Assembly: GCF_030409305.1 (NCBI RefSeq)
Contig: NZ_JAUFPQ010000023.1
Span: forward strand, 406,734-470,733
DNA length: 64,000 bases
Direction: 5' to 3'
Source of the DNA: Halomonas maura
Lineage (GTDB): Bacteria > Pseudomonadota > Gammaproteobacteria > Pseudomonadales > Halomonadaceae
Part shown: positions 18,350 through 31,652 of the stretch, one piece after another
How the letters are laid out: each line of letters begins with the position of its first letter
How positions within the stretch are numbered: the first letter of the stretch is position 1
The notes under the pieces: model-generated
Database searches by the model: none
Told to the model about the DNA's origin: nothing
What the model saw: only the letters and a program-made list of their open reading frames with translations
Position numbers and translations under genes: made by a program

Positions 18350-19839
18350 GAATGCCTCTTGTCGGTGTCAGGGGGTTCGATACCCAGCTCGCCCCACCGC
18401 TCGCTGACCCGGGCCTTGACGGCCGCGTCCATGACGATGGGCGTGCCCCACTCGCGGTCGGTCTCGCCGGGCCACTTGCCGGTGGCGTCGAGGCCCATCT
18501 TGGAGCCCAGCCCCGCCACCGGCGAGGCGAAGTCCAGGTAGTCGATGGGGGTGTTCTCCACCAGCACCGTGTCCCGGGCCGGGTCCATGCGGGTGGTGAT
18601 GGCCCAGATCACGTCCTGCCAGTCCCGGGCGTCCACGTCATCGTCGAGGACCACCACGAACTTGGTGTACATGAACTGGCGCAGGAAGCTCCACACGCCC
18701 ATCATCACGCGCTTGGCATGACCGGGGTACTGTTTCTTCATGGTCACCACCGCCATGCGGTAGGAACAGCCTTCCGGCGGCAGGTAGAAATCGACGATCT
18801 CGGGGAACTGGCGGCGCAGGATGGGCACGAACACCTCGTTGAGCGCCAGACCCAGGATCGCCGGCTCGTCCGGGGGACGGCCGGTATAGGTGGAGTGGTA
18901 GATGGCGTCACGGCGCAGGGTCATGCGGGTCACCGTGAACACCGGGAAGGTCTCCACCTCGTTGTAGTAGCCGGTGTGATCGCCGTAGGGGCCCTCGGGG
19001 GCCGTGTCGTCCGGGTGGATGAAGCCCTCGAGGATGATCTCGGCGGAGGCCGGCACCTCCAGCTCGGCATGGCCGCAGCGGACCAGCTCGGTGCGCGAGC
19101 CGCGCAGCAGCCCGGCGAAGGCATACTCCGAGAGGCTGTCCGGTACCGGCGTCACCGCGCCGAGGATGGTCGCCGGGTCGGCGCCCAGGGCCACCGCCAC
19201 CGGGAAGGGCTCGCCGGGATGCGCCTGGCACCATTCCTGGAAGTCCAGGGCCCCGCCGCGATGGGACAGCCAGCGCATGATCAGGCGGTTGCGAGAGAGC
19301 TTCTGCTGGCGATAGATGCCGAGATTCTGGCGCTTCTTGTGCGGCCCGCGGGTGATCACCAGCGGCCAGGTCACCAGCGGGGCGACGTCGCCGGGCCAGC
19401 AGTGCTGGATGGGTAGGCGGTCGAGGTCGACGTCGTCGCCCTCGAGGACCACTTCCTGCACCGGCGCCCGCTTCAGGACCTTGGGCCCCATGCTCATGAC
19501 CTGCTTGTAGACCGGCAGCTTGTCCAGGGCATCGCGGAACCCCTTGGGCGGTTCCGGCTCCTTGAGGAAGGCCAGCAGCTCGCCGACCTCGCGCAGGGCG
19601 TCGACCGAGTCCTGGCCCATGCCCAGGGCGACCCGCTTCGGCGTGCCGAAGAGGTTGCCGAGCAGCGGCATGTCGTGGCCCTTGACGTTCTCGAACAGCA
19701 GCGCCGGCCCCCCGGCGCGCAGGGTGCGGTCGCAGATCTCGGTGATCTCCAGGTAGGGGTCCACCTCGGCGGTGACACGCTTGAGCTCCCCCTGCGACTC
19801 GAGTGCCGCGATGAACTCGCGCAGATCCTTGTACTTCAT
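18346..19839 (-). CDS. ubiD: 3-octaprenyl-4-hydroxybenzoate carboxy-lyase UbiD
   Basis: Prenylated-FMN-dependent decarboxylase of ubiquinone synthesis, 497 residues, the same as E. coli UbiD. The N-terminal [20 protein letters not shown] is typical, as are the [11 protein letters not shown] and [15 protein letters not shown] blocks; the latter carries cofactor-site acidic residues. A further frame extension to 19890 exists but overlaps a terminator hairpin, so I start at the ATG at 19839, preceded by GGGAAGG. Together with ubiE/J/B 10 kb away this shows aerobic quinone synthesis. Its 5' leader contains an intrinsic-terminator-like structure (separate entry), suggesting transcriptional control. 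Confidence 0.96.
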   Translation of the reverse strand: MKYKDLREFIAALESQGELKRVTAEVDPYLEITEICDRTLRAGGPALLFENVKGHDMPLLGNLFGTPKRVALGMGQDSVDALREVGELLAFLKEPEPPKGFRDALDKLPVYKQVMSMGPKVLKRAPVQEVVLEGDDVDLDRLPIQHCWPGDVAPLVTWPLVITRGPHKKRQNLGIYRQQKLSRNRLIMRWLSHRGGALDFQEWCQAHPGEPFPVAVALGADPATILGAVTPVPDSLSEYAFAGLLRGSRTELVRCGHAELEVPASAEIILEGFIHPDDTAPEGPYGDHTGYYNEVETFPVFTVTRMTLRRDAIYHSTYTGRPPDEPAILGLALNEVFVPILRRQFPEIVDFYLPPEGCSYRMAVVTMKKQYPGHAKRVMMGVWSFLRQFMYTKFVVVLDDDVDARDWQDVIWAITTRMDPARDTVLVENTPIDYLDFASPVAGLGSKMGLDATGKWPGETDREWGTPIVMDAAVKARVSERWGELGIEPPDTDKRHS

Positions 19840-19864
19840 GCGGCCTTCCCGTTTCCCGAACGAC

Positions 19865-19898
19865 AAAAAACAAGAGGGGCAGCATAGCATGCCGCCCC
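19865..19898 (-). terminator. Intrinsic terminator/attenuator immediately upstream of ubiD
   Basis: On the minus strand a 10-bp stem (GGGGCGGCAT / ATGCTGCCCC, one G-U pair) with a 3-nt loop is followed directly by TCTTGTTTTTT. This is a strong rho-independent terminator. The T-tract ends only about 25 nt before the ubiD ATG, leaving space for a ribosome binding site but not a promoter. It either ends transcripts from the rho side or is an attenuator in the ubiD leader. Confidence 0.85.
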
Positions 19899-19965
19899 TT
19901 CAGGATGCTGCGCCTGGCGACCCAGCGTCGGTGCATCGGATCAGCTCATGAGCGCCGCGGCTTTT

Positions 19966-20153
19966 CCGGCGACAGGTCTACGAGGAGGCGCTGTGAACCC
20001 CTCCCTGGGCGCTACCGACGCCCTGCTGCGCTCTCGCGTCCCGCTCCGCTTGCAGGTCCGCTTGCAGGTCCGGTGCTGGCCATCCATGGCCAGCCCGTTC
20101 GGAGCAATGCTCCTCACCCCTGGCGCAGGACCTCCTCTGCGACCTGTCCCCGG
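19966..20153. repeat. 188-bp intergenic element with imperfect 30-bp terminal inverted repeats
   Basis: The left arm 19966-19995 begins CCGGCGACAGGTC and the right arm, read on the other strand (20153-20124), begins CCGGGGACAGGTC; 23 of 30 positions match. Between the arms lie a tandem CCGCTTGCAGGT duplication (about 20045-20068), a CTGGCCAT/ATGGCCAG palindrome (about 20076-20093) and a GGAGCAATGCTCC hairpin (20101-20113). No ORF is convincing. The form suggests a non-autonomous mobile or structured RNA repeat like those scattered in Halomonas intergenic regions; the family link is from memory. Confidence 0.65.
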
Positions 20154-20262
20154 CGCCGCTTGCCTTGATCTAACCGCCGAAGCGTTGAGAATTGGCCATT
20201 AGGAGCGTCATGAGCGCAGCGGAGACAAGGCGAATCCGACCGGGCTCGCGTCCGAGCGAGGC

Positions 20263-20340
20263 CGCGGAGTGTACGAGTAGTACATGAGCAGGCCGATCGG
20301 GCTGGCGCACCAGCGAGGATTCAACGCGGTATACGCAAGC
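20263..20340 (-). repeat. 3'-flanking dispersed intergenic repeat, copy A
   Basis: Shares with copy B (25106-25186) the blocks TACATGAGCA / TAAATGAGCA, GGGCTGGCGCACCAGC (identical) and AACGC-GTAT. It ends 13 nt from the rho stop codon and is oriented as a 3' flank of the minus-strand gene. The GGGCTGGCGCACCAGC core can form a small GCTGG/CCAGC hairpin. Together with 19840-20353 as a whole (ubiD leader, inverted-repeat element, this repeat) it leaves no room for a gene in the interval. Confidence 0.7.
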
Positions 20341-20353
20341 GCAATAGCTCCTA

Positions 20354-21613
20354 TCAGCGCCGCTTCATGGCCTCGAAGAACTCGAGGTTGGTCTTGGTGT
20401 CCTTCAGCCGGTCGATCAGGAACTCGGTGGCCGCCACGTCTTCCATGGGGTTGAGCAGCTTGCGCAGGATCCACATGCGCTGCATCTCGTCCTCGGAGGC
20501 GATCAGGTCCTCGCGGCGGGTGCCGCTGCGGCGGATGTTGAGCGCCGGGTAGACCCGCTTCTCGGCCAGCTTGCGGTCGAGGTGGGCCTCCATGTTGCCG
20601 GTACCCTTGAACTCCTCGAAGATCACCTCGTCCATCTTGGAGCCGGTGTCGACCAGCGCCGTGGCGATGATGGTCAGGCTGCCGCCCTCCTCGATGTTGC
20701 GCGCCGCACCGAAGAAGCGCTTGGGCTTCTCCAGGGCATGGGCGTCGACACCGCCGGTGAGCACCTTGCCCGAGGAGGGCACCACGGTGTTGTAGGCGCG
20801 GGCCAGGCGGGTGATGGAATCGAGCAGGATCACCACGTCCTTCTTGTGCTCGACCAGCCGCTTGGCCTTCTCGATGACCATCTCGGCCACCTGGACGTGG
20901 CGCGCCGGCGGCTCGTCGAAGGTCGAGGCCACCACCTCGCCGCGCACCGTCCGCGACATCTCGGTGACCTCCTCGGGCCGCTCGTCGATCAGCAGCACGA
21001 TCAGGTGGCACTCGGGGTTGTTGCGGGTGATGGAGGTGGCGATGTTCTGCAGCATCAGCGTCTTGCCCGCCTTGGGAGGCGAGACGAGCAGGCCGCGCTG
21101 GCCCTTGCCGATGGGCGCGGTGAGATCGATGATTCGCGCCGTCAGATCCTCGGTGGAGCCGTTGCCGATCTCCATGCGCAGGCGTTCCTGGGGGAACAGC
21201 GGCGTGAGGTTCTCGAAGAGGATCTTGTGCTTGGCGTTCTCGGGCTTGTCGAAGTTGATCTCGCTGACCTTCAACAGTGCGAAGTAACGCTCCCCTTCCT
21301 TGGGCGGACGAATCTTGCCGGAGATGGAGTCGCCCTTGCGCAGGTTGAAGCGCCGGATCTGGGACGGCGAGACATAGATGTCATCGGGGCCGGCCAGGTA
21401 GGAGCTGTCGGCACTGCGCAGGAAGCCGAATCCGTCCTGCAGGATCTCCAGCACGCCGTCGCCGTAGATGGCCTCGCCGCTCTTGGCGTGCTTCTTGAGG
21501 ATGGCGAAGATGATGTCCTGCTTGCGGGAGCGTGCCAGGTTGTCGATGCCCATTTCACGGGCGATCTCCAGGAGTTCCGGCACGGGCTTTTGCTTGAGTT
21601 CGGTAAGATTCAT
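20354..21613 (-). CDS. rho: Transcription termination factor Rho
   Basis: Hexameric RNA-dependent ATPase/helicase that terminates transcription; 419 residues as in E. coli. The N-terminal helical domain ([18 protein letters not shown]) and the cold-shock-like primary RNA-binding site ([15 protein letters not shown] and [16 protein letters not shown]) are present. Walker A reads [10 protein letters not shown] (about 177-186) and Walker [17 protein letters not shown]. The secondary-site Q-loop and R-loop regions are conserved ([22 protein letters not shown]). In many gammaproteobacteria trxA precedes rho; it is not here. A long leader and a good promoter lie upstream (separate entries). Confidence 0.98.
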   Translation of the reverse strand: MNLTELKQKPVPELLEIAREMGIDNLARSRKQDIIFAILKKHAKSGEAIYGDGVLEILQDGFGFLRSADSSYLAGPDDIYVSPSQIRRFNLRKGDSISGKIRPPKEGERYFALLKVSEINFDKPENAKHKILFENLTPLFPQERLRMEIGNGSTEDLTARIIDLTAPIGKGQRGLLVSPPKAGKTLMLQNIATSITRNNPECHLIVLLIDERPEEVTEMSRTVRGEVVASTFDEPPARHVQVAEMVIEKAKRLVEHKKDVVILLDSITRLARAYNTVVPSSGKVLTGGVDAHALEKPKRFFGAARNIEEGGSLTIIATALVDTGSKMDEVIFEEFKGTGNMEAHLDRKLAEKRVYPALNIRRSGTRREDLIASEDEMQRMWILRKLLNPMEDVAATEFLIDRLKDTKTNLEFFEAMKRR

Positions 21614-21937
21614 CGGTGTGTTCAGAAGTTGCTCGTGGAAGCCGGGCAGTCATGCGCCGTATGAGACAGGAGGCGAGACGGTAACGCCGCGTGGATGCGT
21701 TCAGAGCCCGGACAGGCTGCCACTCGTCGTGTGCATCGTATGGCCGTGGGCTGACAACCGCCTGAGAAGGGATGCCGGGCCAGTTCGGGAGCGAGGGAGC
21801 AGGTTCGTTTTCGCCTGAATCAGCGGCTCATGGCCGGGGGCCAGGATCGCGGGCTGATGCAGTGGGCTATCTGACGACTTGGAAATGACCGCGGCGCAGT
21901 CGCCGTGAGCGGTCGGAAAGCATTCGGAACAGGCGAA
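21614..21937 (-). promoter_or_regulatory. Long rho 5' leader
   Basis: From the predicted start site (about 21937) to the rho ATG is roughly 320 nt without a convincing gene. Rho is known to regulate itself through its leader in E. coli, and a long untranslated leader is consistent with that. The full rho-ppx gap (21614-22058) holds this leader, the rho promoter and a palindrome, and I see nothing else in it. Confidence 0.45.
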
Positions 21938-21944
21938 CGCCTCG

Positions 21945-21973
21945 ATATTAGTCAACGCCGTCGGGAAACGCAA
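21945..21973 (-). promoter_or_regulatory. Sigma-70-type promoter of rho
   Basis: Read on the minus strand: -35 TTGCGT (21973-21968), 17-nt spacer, -10 TAATAT (21950-21945). It is the best promoter match in the rho-ppx gap and points toward rho. Confidence 0.6.
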
Positions 21974-21986
21974 GCCTCGCGGCTTC

Positions 21987-22016
21987 CCCGGCCATGGCAC
22001 AATTGACATGGCCGGG
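21987..22016. promoter_or_regulatory. 10-bp inverted repeat between the divergent rho and ppx genes
   Basis: CCCGGCCATG (21987-21996) and CATGGCCGGG (22007-22016) are perfect inverted copies separated by 10 nt (GCACAATTGA). It lies just upstream of the rho -35 and 43 nt before the ppx ATG. It could be a protein-binding operator or, if transcribed toward ppx, a leader hairpin. Confidence 0.5.
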
Positions 22017-22058
22017 AGGGCCCCGCAACCTTTGGCCAGTCACCCTCAAGGACCCGCC

Positions 22059-23597
22059 ATGCCTGCGCCAATGGACCCGTTCGCCGCCACCGCGAGCGAA
22101 CCCGCGATCGCCCCCGAGCCCCGCCGCCTTGCCGCCATCGACCTCGGCTCCAACAGCTTCCACCTGCTGGTCGCCAACTACCGGGACGACCGGCTGCAGG
22201 TGGTCGCCCGGCTCGGCGAGAAGGTGCAGCTGGCCGCCGGGCTCGACGAGGACGGCTTCCTCGGCGAGGACGCCATGACCCGGGCCCTGGACTGCCTGGC
22301 CCGCTTCGCCCCCTTCCTGGAGGGCATCGGCCGCCGCGACCTGCGGGTGGTGGGCACCAACGCCCTGCGCGACGCCGAGAACAGCCAGGCCTTCATCGAG
22401 CGCGCCGAGGCCCTGCTGGGGACCCGCATCGAGATCATCGCCGGCCGCGAGGAAGCCCGCCTGATCTACCTGGGCGCCGCCCACGCGGTGGCCGAGGACG
22501 GCCGACGGCTGATCGTCGACATCGGCGGCGGGTCCACCGAGTTCATCATCGGCGAGCGCTTCGAGCCGCTGGCCCTGGAGAGCCTGCGCATGGGCTGCGT
22601 GACCTTCACCCGGCGCTTCTTCGACAGCGGCGAGATCACCGAGAAGCGCATGCGCCGCGCCGAGCTGGCGGCCCTCTCGGAGCTCGCCAACATCCGGCGC
22701 CCCTACCAGGCCATCGGCTGGGCCGACCCGGTCGGCTCCAGCGGCACCATCAAGGCCGCGGCCGCGGTGATCGCCGCCGCCGGCAAGGGCCCCGAGGGGG
22801 TGATCACCCACCAGGGGCTGCTCGACCTGCGCAAGCGGCTGCTCAAGTGCAAGCGCCTGGACAGGGTCGCCATGACCGGGCTCAAGGCCGACCGCGCCAG
22901 GGTCTTCCCGGCCGGTATCGCCATCCTCGGCGCCGTCTTCGAGGCCTTCGCCCTGGAGGAGATGCGCTTTGCCGACGGGGCCCTGCGCGAGGGCGTGCTG
23001 TATGACATGGTGGGCCGCCACAGCCCCGAGGATTCCCGCCTCAAGACCCTCGACACCCTGTCGCGGAGCTATGGGGTCGATGGCCGCCAGGCGGATAACG
23101 TGGCCAGCACGGCCCTCGGCCTGCTCGACCAGGTCCGCGAGGCCTGGGAGCTGGACGACGACCAGGCCCGCTTCCTGGAGTGGGGCAGTCGCCTCCACGA
23201 GGTCGGCCTGGCCATCTCCCACAGCCAGTTCCATCGCCACGGCGCCTATCTGCTGGAGCACTCCGACCTGGGCGGCTTCTCGCGACCGGAGCAGCGCCTG
23301 CTGGCCTTCCTGGTCCGCGCCCACCGCCGCAAGTTCCCGACCAAGGAGTGGCAGGCCCTGCCCGCCGCCGAGCAGCGCTCCCATGCCCGACTGGCCCGCC
23401 TGCTGCGCCTGGCGGTGACCCTCAACCACTCGCGCCCGGAACTGCCTCCGGCCCTGCCGGGGCTCGAGGCCGACGGCGAGACCCTGCACCTGTATCTCGA
23501 CGCGGGCGACGAACCGACCCTGCTGCTCGCCGACCTGGAGCAGGAGGCCGGCTATCAGCAGGCGGCCGGGCTGCCACTGACCCTGACCACCCGCTGA
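22059..23597 (+). CDS. ppx: Exopolyphosphatase (Ppx/GppA family)
   Basis: Degrades polyphosphate from its ends (or acts on pppGpp if GppA-like); 512 residues. The ASKHA ATPase fold is shown by AAIDLGSNSFHLLVA (about 25-39), VVGTNALRDAENS, and IVDIGGGSTEFIIG. The C-terminal HD-like domain (from about 320, RSYGVDGRQADNVASTALGLLDQV, WGSRLHEVGLAISHSQFHRHGAYLLEH) is typical of full-length Ppx. The start ATG 22059 has AAGGA 7 nt before it. It is divergent from rho and convergent with tilS (7 nt between stops). ppk1 is unlinked, 7 kb away. Confidence 0.93.
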   Translation: MPAPMDPFAATASEPAIAPEPRRLAAIDLGSNSFHLLVANYRDDRLQVVARLGEKVQLAAGLDEDGFLGEDAMTRALDCLARFAPFLEGIGRRDLRVVGTNALRDAENSQAFIERAEALLGTRIEIIAGREEARLIYLGAAHAVAEDGRRLIVDIGGGSTEFIIGERFEPLALESLRMGCVTFTRRFFDSGEITEKRMRRAELAALSELANIRRPYQAIGWADPVGSSGTIKAAAAVIAAAGKGPEGVITHQGLLDLRKRLLKCKRLDRVAMTGLKADRARVFPAGIAILGAVFEAFALEEMRFADGALREGVLYDMVGRHSPEDSRLKTLDTLSRSYGVDGRQADNVASTALGLLDQVREAWELDDDQARFLEWGSRLHEVGLAISHSQFHRHGAYLLEHSDLGGFSRPEQRLLAFLVRAHRRKFPTKEWQALPAAEQRSHARLARLLRLAVTLNHSRPELPPALPGLEADGETLHLYLDAGDEPTLLLADLEQEAGYQQAAGLPLTLTTR

Positions 23598-23604
23598 GCC
23601 GGCC

Positions 23605-24897
23605 TCAGGCCTCCTCCCAGCCCTCGGCAAGGCTCAGCCAGCGGTCCGGCTGGCCGACCGCCACCACGCGGTCGCCGTGCCAGGCCACCAGCAGCCGGTC
23701 GCGCTCCCAGGGCGGCACCCCCCTCTCCTGCAGCAGGCGCTTGAGGTCACGCTGGCCGCGCCCGGCCAGCCGCAGGCGCTCCCCGCCGCAGCGCGGGGCC
23801 AGGCGCAGCGCCACCGGCCCGCCCGCCCGAGGGACGAGACGCACCCTCAGCCGACCCAGCGGCGTCGCCAGGGCCTGCCGGCCATCCCAGTCGGCCCGCC
23901 ACGCCGGCGCCAGCGGACGCGGCGGGGCCATCAGGTAAAGATGGTCCCGCCAGCGACGCGCCTCGGCGCCGGGCCAGGCCACCCGCACCGCGGCATCCCG
24001 GGGGGCACCGAGCTGGGCGAGCAGCGTCGCCAGGCGGCGGGCCGGCGGCCGCGGCAGCCCCAGCCGGACCAGGCAGTGGCGCACCAGCAGGCGCCGGCGC
24101 GGTTCCGACAGGGCCTGAAGGTCGGCGACGGGCAGCCGGACGGGGTCGCCGCCCAGCCGGGCCAGGTCCTCGCCGGCCAGCTCCTCCAGCAACCCCTCGG
24201 CCTCGCCGACCAGCGCCGCGCTGCGGGCCAGGCCCTCCCCCGCCCGGGGCCAGCGCCCGGCCAGCAGCGGCAACACCCGGTGACGCAGGAAGTTGCGATC
24301 CGGCCCCTCCTCGGCATTGCTCGGATCCTCGACCCAGGCCAGCGCCCGTCGACCGGCCTCGGCCGCGAGGGCGGCCCGGGACACGCCGAGCAGCGGGCGT
24401 GACAGCCGCGCCCCGGCCAGGCCATCGCCGAGCCAGCGCGCCTCGGGCATGGCGGCCAGGCCACGGGGGCCGGCTCCGCGCAGGGCGGCGAGCAGGAAGG
24501 TCTCGGCCTGGTCGTCGCGATGCTGGGCCAGCCACAGGGTCTCCCCGGGCCGCAGCCGAGCCGCGAAGGCGGCGTAGCGGGCGGCCCGGGCCTCCCCCTC
24601 GAGGCCACGGCCCGCCGCCGGGTCGACGCTGACATGGACGACGTCCAGCGGCACGCCGAGCCGCGACGCCAGGCGCCGGCAGTGGCGCTCGAAGTCATCG
24701 GCGGCGGCCTGCAGGCCATGATGCACGTGCAGCGCCCGCAGCGGGCGCGGGTGGCGACGGCAGGCGTCCGCGGCGAGGCTCAGCAGCAGGCAGGAATCCA
24801 GCCCGCCGGAGAGCGCCACCCACACGCAACGCCCCGGCGGAGTCCGGGCCAGGGCGTTATCGATCACGGCTTGCAGGGAGGAAGGCTCGAGGCTCAT
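23605..24897 (-). CDS. tilS: tRNA(Ile)-lysidine synthetase
   Basis: Modifies C34 of tRNA-Ile(CAU) to lysidine, changing both charging and codon reading; essential, cytoplasmic; 430 residues. The N-terminal PP-loop ATP-pyrophosphatase motif is SGGLDS (about 30-35), followed by LHVHHGLQAAADDFERHC and LAQHRDDQAETFLL. The middle and C-terminal TilS domains are present (LRVRLVPRAGGPVALRLAPRCGGERLR and so on). The strongly Arg/Ala-rich composition reflects high GC. It is convergent with ppx. In other Pseudomonas-like genomes tilS also follows accA, as here on the minus strand. Confidence 0.93.
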   Translation of the reverse strand: MSLEPSSLQAVIDNALARTPPGRCVWVALSGGLDSCLLLSLAADACRRHPRPLRALHVHHGLQAAADDFERHCRRLASRLGVPLDVVHVSVDPAAGRGLEGEARAARYAAFAARLRPGETLWLAQHRDDQAETFLLAALRGAGPRGLAAMPEARWLGDGLAGARLSRPLLGVSRAALAAEAGRRALAWVEDPSNAEEGPDRNFLRHRVLPLLAGRWPRAGEGLARSAALVGEAEGLLEELAGEDLARLGGDPVRLPVADLQALSEPRRRLLVRHCLVRLGLPRPPARRLATLLAQLGAPRDAAVRVAWPGAEARRWRDHLYLMAPPRPLAPAWRADWDGRQALATPLGRLRVRLVPRAGGPVALRLAPRCGGERLRLAGRGQRDLKRLLQERGVPPWERDRLLVAWHGDRVVAVGQPDRWLSLAEGWEEA

Positions 24898-25195
24898 GGG
24901 CAGGGATACCGCTCAGGCATATGGATGGCGGAGCTGTCACCACCCGATCAGTGGCCTTTTCGAGCTAAGGCCAGAATACCGGCGGTAGATGAAGCGCCCC
25001 GACACCAGCGCCCTGTTCGAGCGAAGGCCAGGGCTAGGCCCGTTCCCGACAGGCCTTCGCACTTCCCACATCCCTGTGGGTCGCAAGGCAGAAATCGGCG
25101 AGAAAGCAGCGTTTACAAGTGAGTAAATGAGCATTTCGACCGGGCTGGCGCACCAGCCGATTTTTAACGCCGTATGGCCGAGCACAGAAAGGGCT
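24898..25195. other. 298-nt intergenic region tilS-accA with repeats
   Basis: No convincing gene. It contains a direct repeat, TTCGAGCTAAGGCCAG (24959-24974) and TTCGAGCGAAGGCCAG (25016-25031), 57 bp apart with one mismatch; a CCACATCCCTGTGG palindrome (about 25067-25080); and copy B of the 3'-flanking dispersed repeat next to accA. An open frame through it (82 codons, minus strand) mirrors the repeat rather than a gene. Part of it is presumably the 5' region of tilS. Confidence 0.7.
25106..25186 (-). repeat. 3'-flanking dispersed intergenic repeat, copy B
   Basis: Closest match to copy A at 20263-20340: GAGTAAATGAGCA, then GACCGGGCTGGCGCACCAGC, then TTTTTAACGCCGTATGG. It ends 10 nt from the accA stop codon. 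On the minus strand it is the first sequence transcribed past accA. The CTGGCGCACCAG core forms a short hairpin; downstream A/T runs could favour transcript 3'-end formation. Confidence 0.7.
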
Positions 25196-26149
<954 letters not shown>

Positions 26150-26278
26150 GGGCTAGCCTTGTCTCGTCGGCCGCGGGACGACCGGGGGAAGCGTCGATTG
26201 TGGGGCATTATCGCACCCTCAGAGCACGGCGCAAGGCAAGCCCGGCGCCGGCACCGAGGGGGCGGATCTCGCCGCGGC

Positions 26279-29791
<3,513 letters not shown>

Positions 29792-29834
29792 GGCGGACTC
29801 GGGGCGTTGGTGAACAGGAATCGGGCCGTCGACC

Positions 29835-30446
29835 CTAGAACAGCGCCAGCTGGCGTTTCACGGGCGCGAAGGAACGGCGATGCTCGGGCAGCGCGCCCAG
29901 GCGCTCCAGGGCGGCCAGGTGCTCGCGGGTCGGGTAGCCCTTGTGGCGGGCGAAGCCGTAGCCGGGATGGCGGGCATCCAGGGCCCGCATGCCGGCGTCC
30001 CGGGCCACCTTGGCCAGGATCGAGGCCGCCGCGATCGCCGGATGGCGGGCATCGCCCTTGACCACCGCCTGGCCGGGCACATGATGCCCCGGGAGCCGGT
30101 TGCCGTCCACCAGCAGGTACTCTGCCGCGGGAGCGAGGGCATCGATGGCGCGACGCATGGCCAGGTGGGTCGCATGATAGATGTTGTGCGCGTCGATCTC
30201 GGCGGCGCTGGCCTCGGCCACCGCGAAGGCCAGCGCGCGGGCGCGGATCTCGCCGTCCAGCGCCTCGCGCCGCCCGGCGCTCAGCGTCTTGGAGTCGCCG
30301 AGCCCGTCGATGGGCGCGCCCGGGTCGAGGATCACCGCGGCGGCCACCACCGGGCCGACCAGCGGGCCGCGGCCGACCTCGTCGACCCCGGCCAGCAGCC
30401 GGCCGCGGTAGTCGATGACCAGCGGGGGAAAGGCCTCGGCCCTCAT
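29835..30446 (-). CDS. rnhB: Ribonuclease HII
   Basis: Cleaves the RNA strand of RNA-DNA hybrids and removes misincorporated ribonucleotides; 203 residues. [22 protein letters not shown] (about 18-39) carries the catalytic Asp-Glu pair and the GRG motif; DSKTLS and [23 protein letters not shown] carry further active-site residues. The ATG at 30446 overlaps the lpxB stop (ATGA), so it is translationally coupled to lpxB. The order lpxB-rnhB-dnaE-accA is the classic E. coli arrangement. Confidence 0.96.
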   Translation of the reverse strand: MRAEAFPPLVIDYRGRLLAGVDEVGRGPLVGPVVAAAVILDPGAPIDGLGDSKTLSAGRREALDGEIRARALAFAVAEASAAEIDAHNIYHATHLAMRRAIDALAPAAEYLLVDGNRLPGHHVPGQAVVKGDARHPAIAAASILAKVARDAGMRALDARHPGYGFARHKGYPTREHLAALERLGALPEHRRSFAPVKRQLALF

Positions 30447-31642
30447 GCCCCCTCCCCCTCGACCGCCTCGGGGGCGACGCTGGCGGGCAGCGCCCGCCCC
30501 GCCACCAGGGCCTCGAGGGCCTCGCTGGCGCGCCGGCTGGCGTCGCGCTGCAGGCCGGCATGCATCGCCGCGAAGCGTGCCTCCAGAGCGGCCCGGCCCT
30601 CGGCATCGTCGAGCAGCGCGACGAGCCCGTCGGCGATGGCCTCGGGGCTGGCCGCGTCCTGGATCAGTTCCGGCACCAGGGTCTCCCGGGCAATCAGATT
30701 GGGCAGCGAGATCCACTCGGTCTTGACCAGCCGCCTGGCCAGCCAGTGGGTCACGGGCGCCATGCGGTAGGCGACCAGCATGGGGCGGTGGCAGAGCATC
30801 GCCTCCAGCGCCGCGGTGCCCGAGGCCAGCAGCACCAGGTCGCTGGCCACCATCGCCTCCCGGGACCGGCCATCGACCAGGGTGACCCGCCCGCGCAGCG
30901 CCTCACGCCCCGCGAGCAGGGCCTCGAGCTCGGCCCGTCGTGCCGGGGTGGCGGCGGGAATGACCACCCGCAGCGCCTCGCGCTCGCGGCACAGCCGTTC
31001 CGCCGTGTCGAGGAAGGTCGCGCCGAGGAAGCGGATCTCGTTGGCCCGGGAGCCCGGCAGCAGCGCCAGCAGCGGGCCCGAGGCCGGCAGCCCCAGGGCT
31101 TCACGGGCCCCCTGCCGGTCGTTGACCAGCGGTAGCTCGTCGGCGAGCGGGTGGCCGACGAAGGCCACGGGCACGCGGTGGCGGGCATAGAAGGCCGCCT
31201 CGAAGGGCAGGAAGGTGAGCATGGCGTCCACCGAGCGGGCGATCCCCTTGACCCGGCCCTGGCGCCAGGCCCACACGGAGGGGCTGACATAGTGGGCGGT
31301 GGTGAGTCCGGCGTCGCGGAGCTGGCGTTCCAGGCCGAGGTTGAAGTCCGGGGCATCGATGCCGACCATGATGTCGGGCCGCCAGTCGAGGGCATCGCGC
31401 TTCAGGGTACGGCGTACCCGCAGCAGCTCAGGCAGGTGCCTGACCACCTCGACCAGCCCCATCACCGACAGGGTCTCCAGCGGGAAGCGGCTGTCGATGC
31501 CCTCGTCGATCATGCGCGGCCCGCCGATGCCGCGAAAGGCGATCTCCGGGTGACGCGCCTTGAGGGCCCGCATCAGGCCGGCGCCGAGGATATCGCCGGA
31601 CAGCTCGCCGGCCACGAGATAGACACGCAGGCCCGTGCTCAC
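30443..31642 (-). CDS. lpxB: Lipid A disaccharide synthase
   Basis: Membrane-associated GT19 glycosyltransferase joining UDP-2,3-diacylglucosamine and lipid X to form the lipid A disaccharide; 399 residues. The N-terminal [20 protein letters not shown] and the conserved [29 protein letters not shown] and [12 protein letters not shown] blocks are intact. It starts 10 nt after lpxA, and rnhB overlaps its stop. All the lipid A genes here (lpxD, fabZ, lpxA, lpxB) run in the same direction with tiny gaps or overlaps and are presumably one operon. Confidence 0.97.
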   Translation of the reverse strand: MSTGLRVYLVAGELSGDILGAGLMRALKARHPEIAFRGIGGPRMIDEGIDSRFPLETLSVMGLVEVVRHLPELLRVRRTLKRDALDWRPDIMVGIDAPDFNLGLERQLRDAGLTTAHYVSPSVWAWRQGRVKGIARSVDAMLTFLPFEAAFYARHRVPVAFVGHPLADELPLVNDRQGAREALGLPASGPLLALLPGSRANEIRFLGATFLDTAERLCREREALRVVIPAATPARRAELEALLAGREALRGRVTLVDGRSREAMVASDLVLLASGTAALEAMLCHRPMLVAYRMAPVTHWLARRLVKTEWISLPNLIARETLVPELIQDAASPEAIADGLVALLDDAEGRAALEARFAAMHAGLQRDASRRASEALEALVAGRALPASVAPEAVEGEGA

Positions 31643-31652
31643 GACGCCGGGC

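Noticed and set aside
19905..20202. Small ORFs of 84-87 codons between ubiD and rho
   Set aside because: They run through the inverted-repeat element and its internal duplications, without RBS or homology.
24937..25185. An 82-codon minus-strand ORF with a plausible protein sequence
   Set aside because: It is the translated dispersed repeat copy B; a similar frame appears in copy A, so it reflects repeat similarity rather than a gene.
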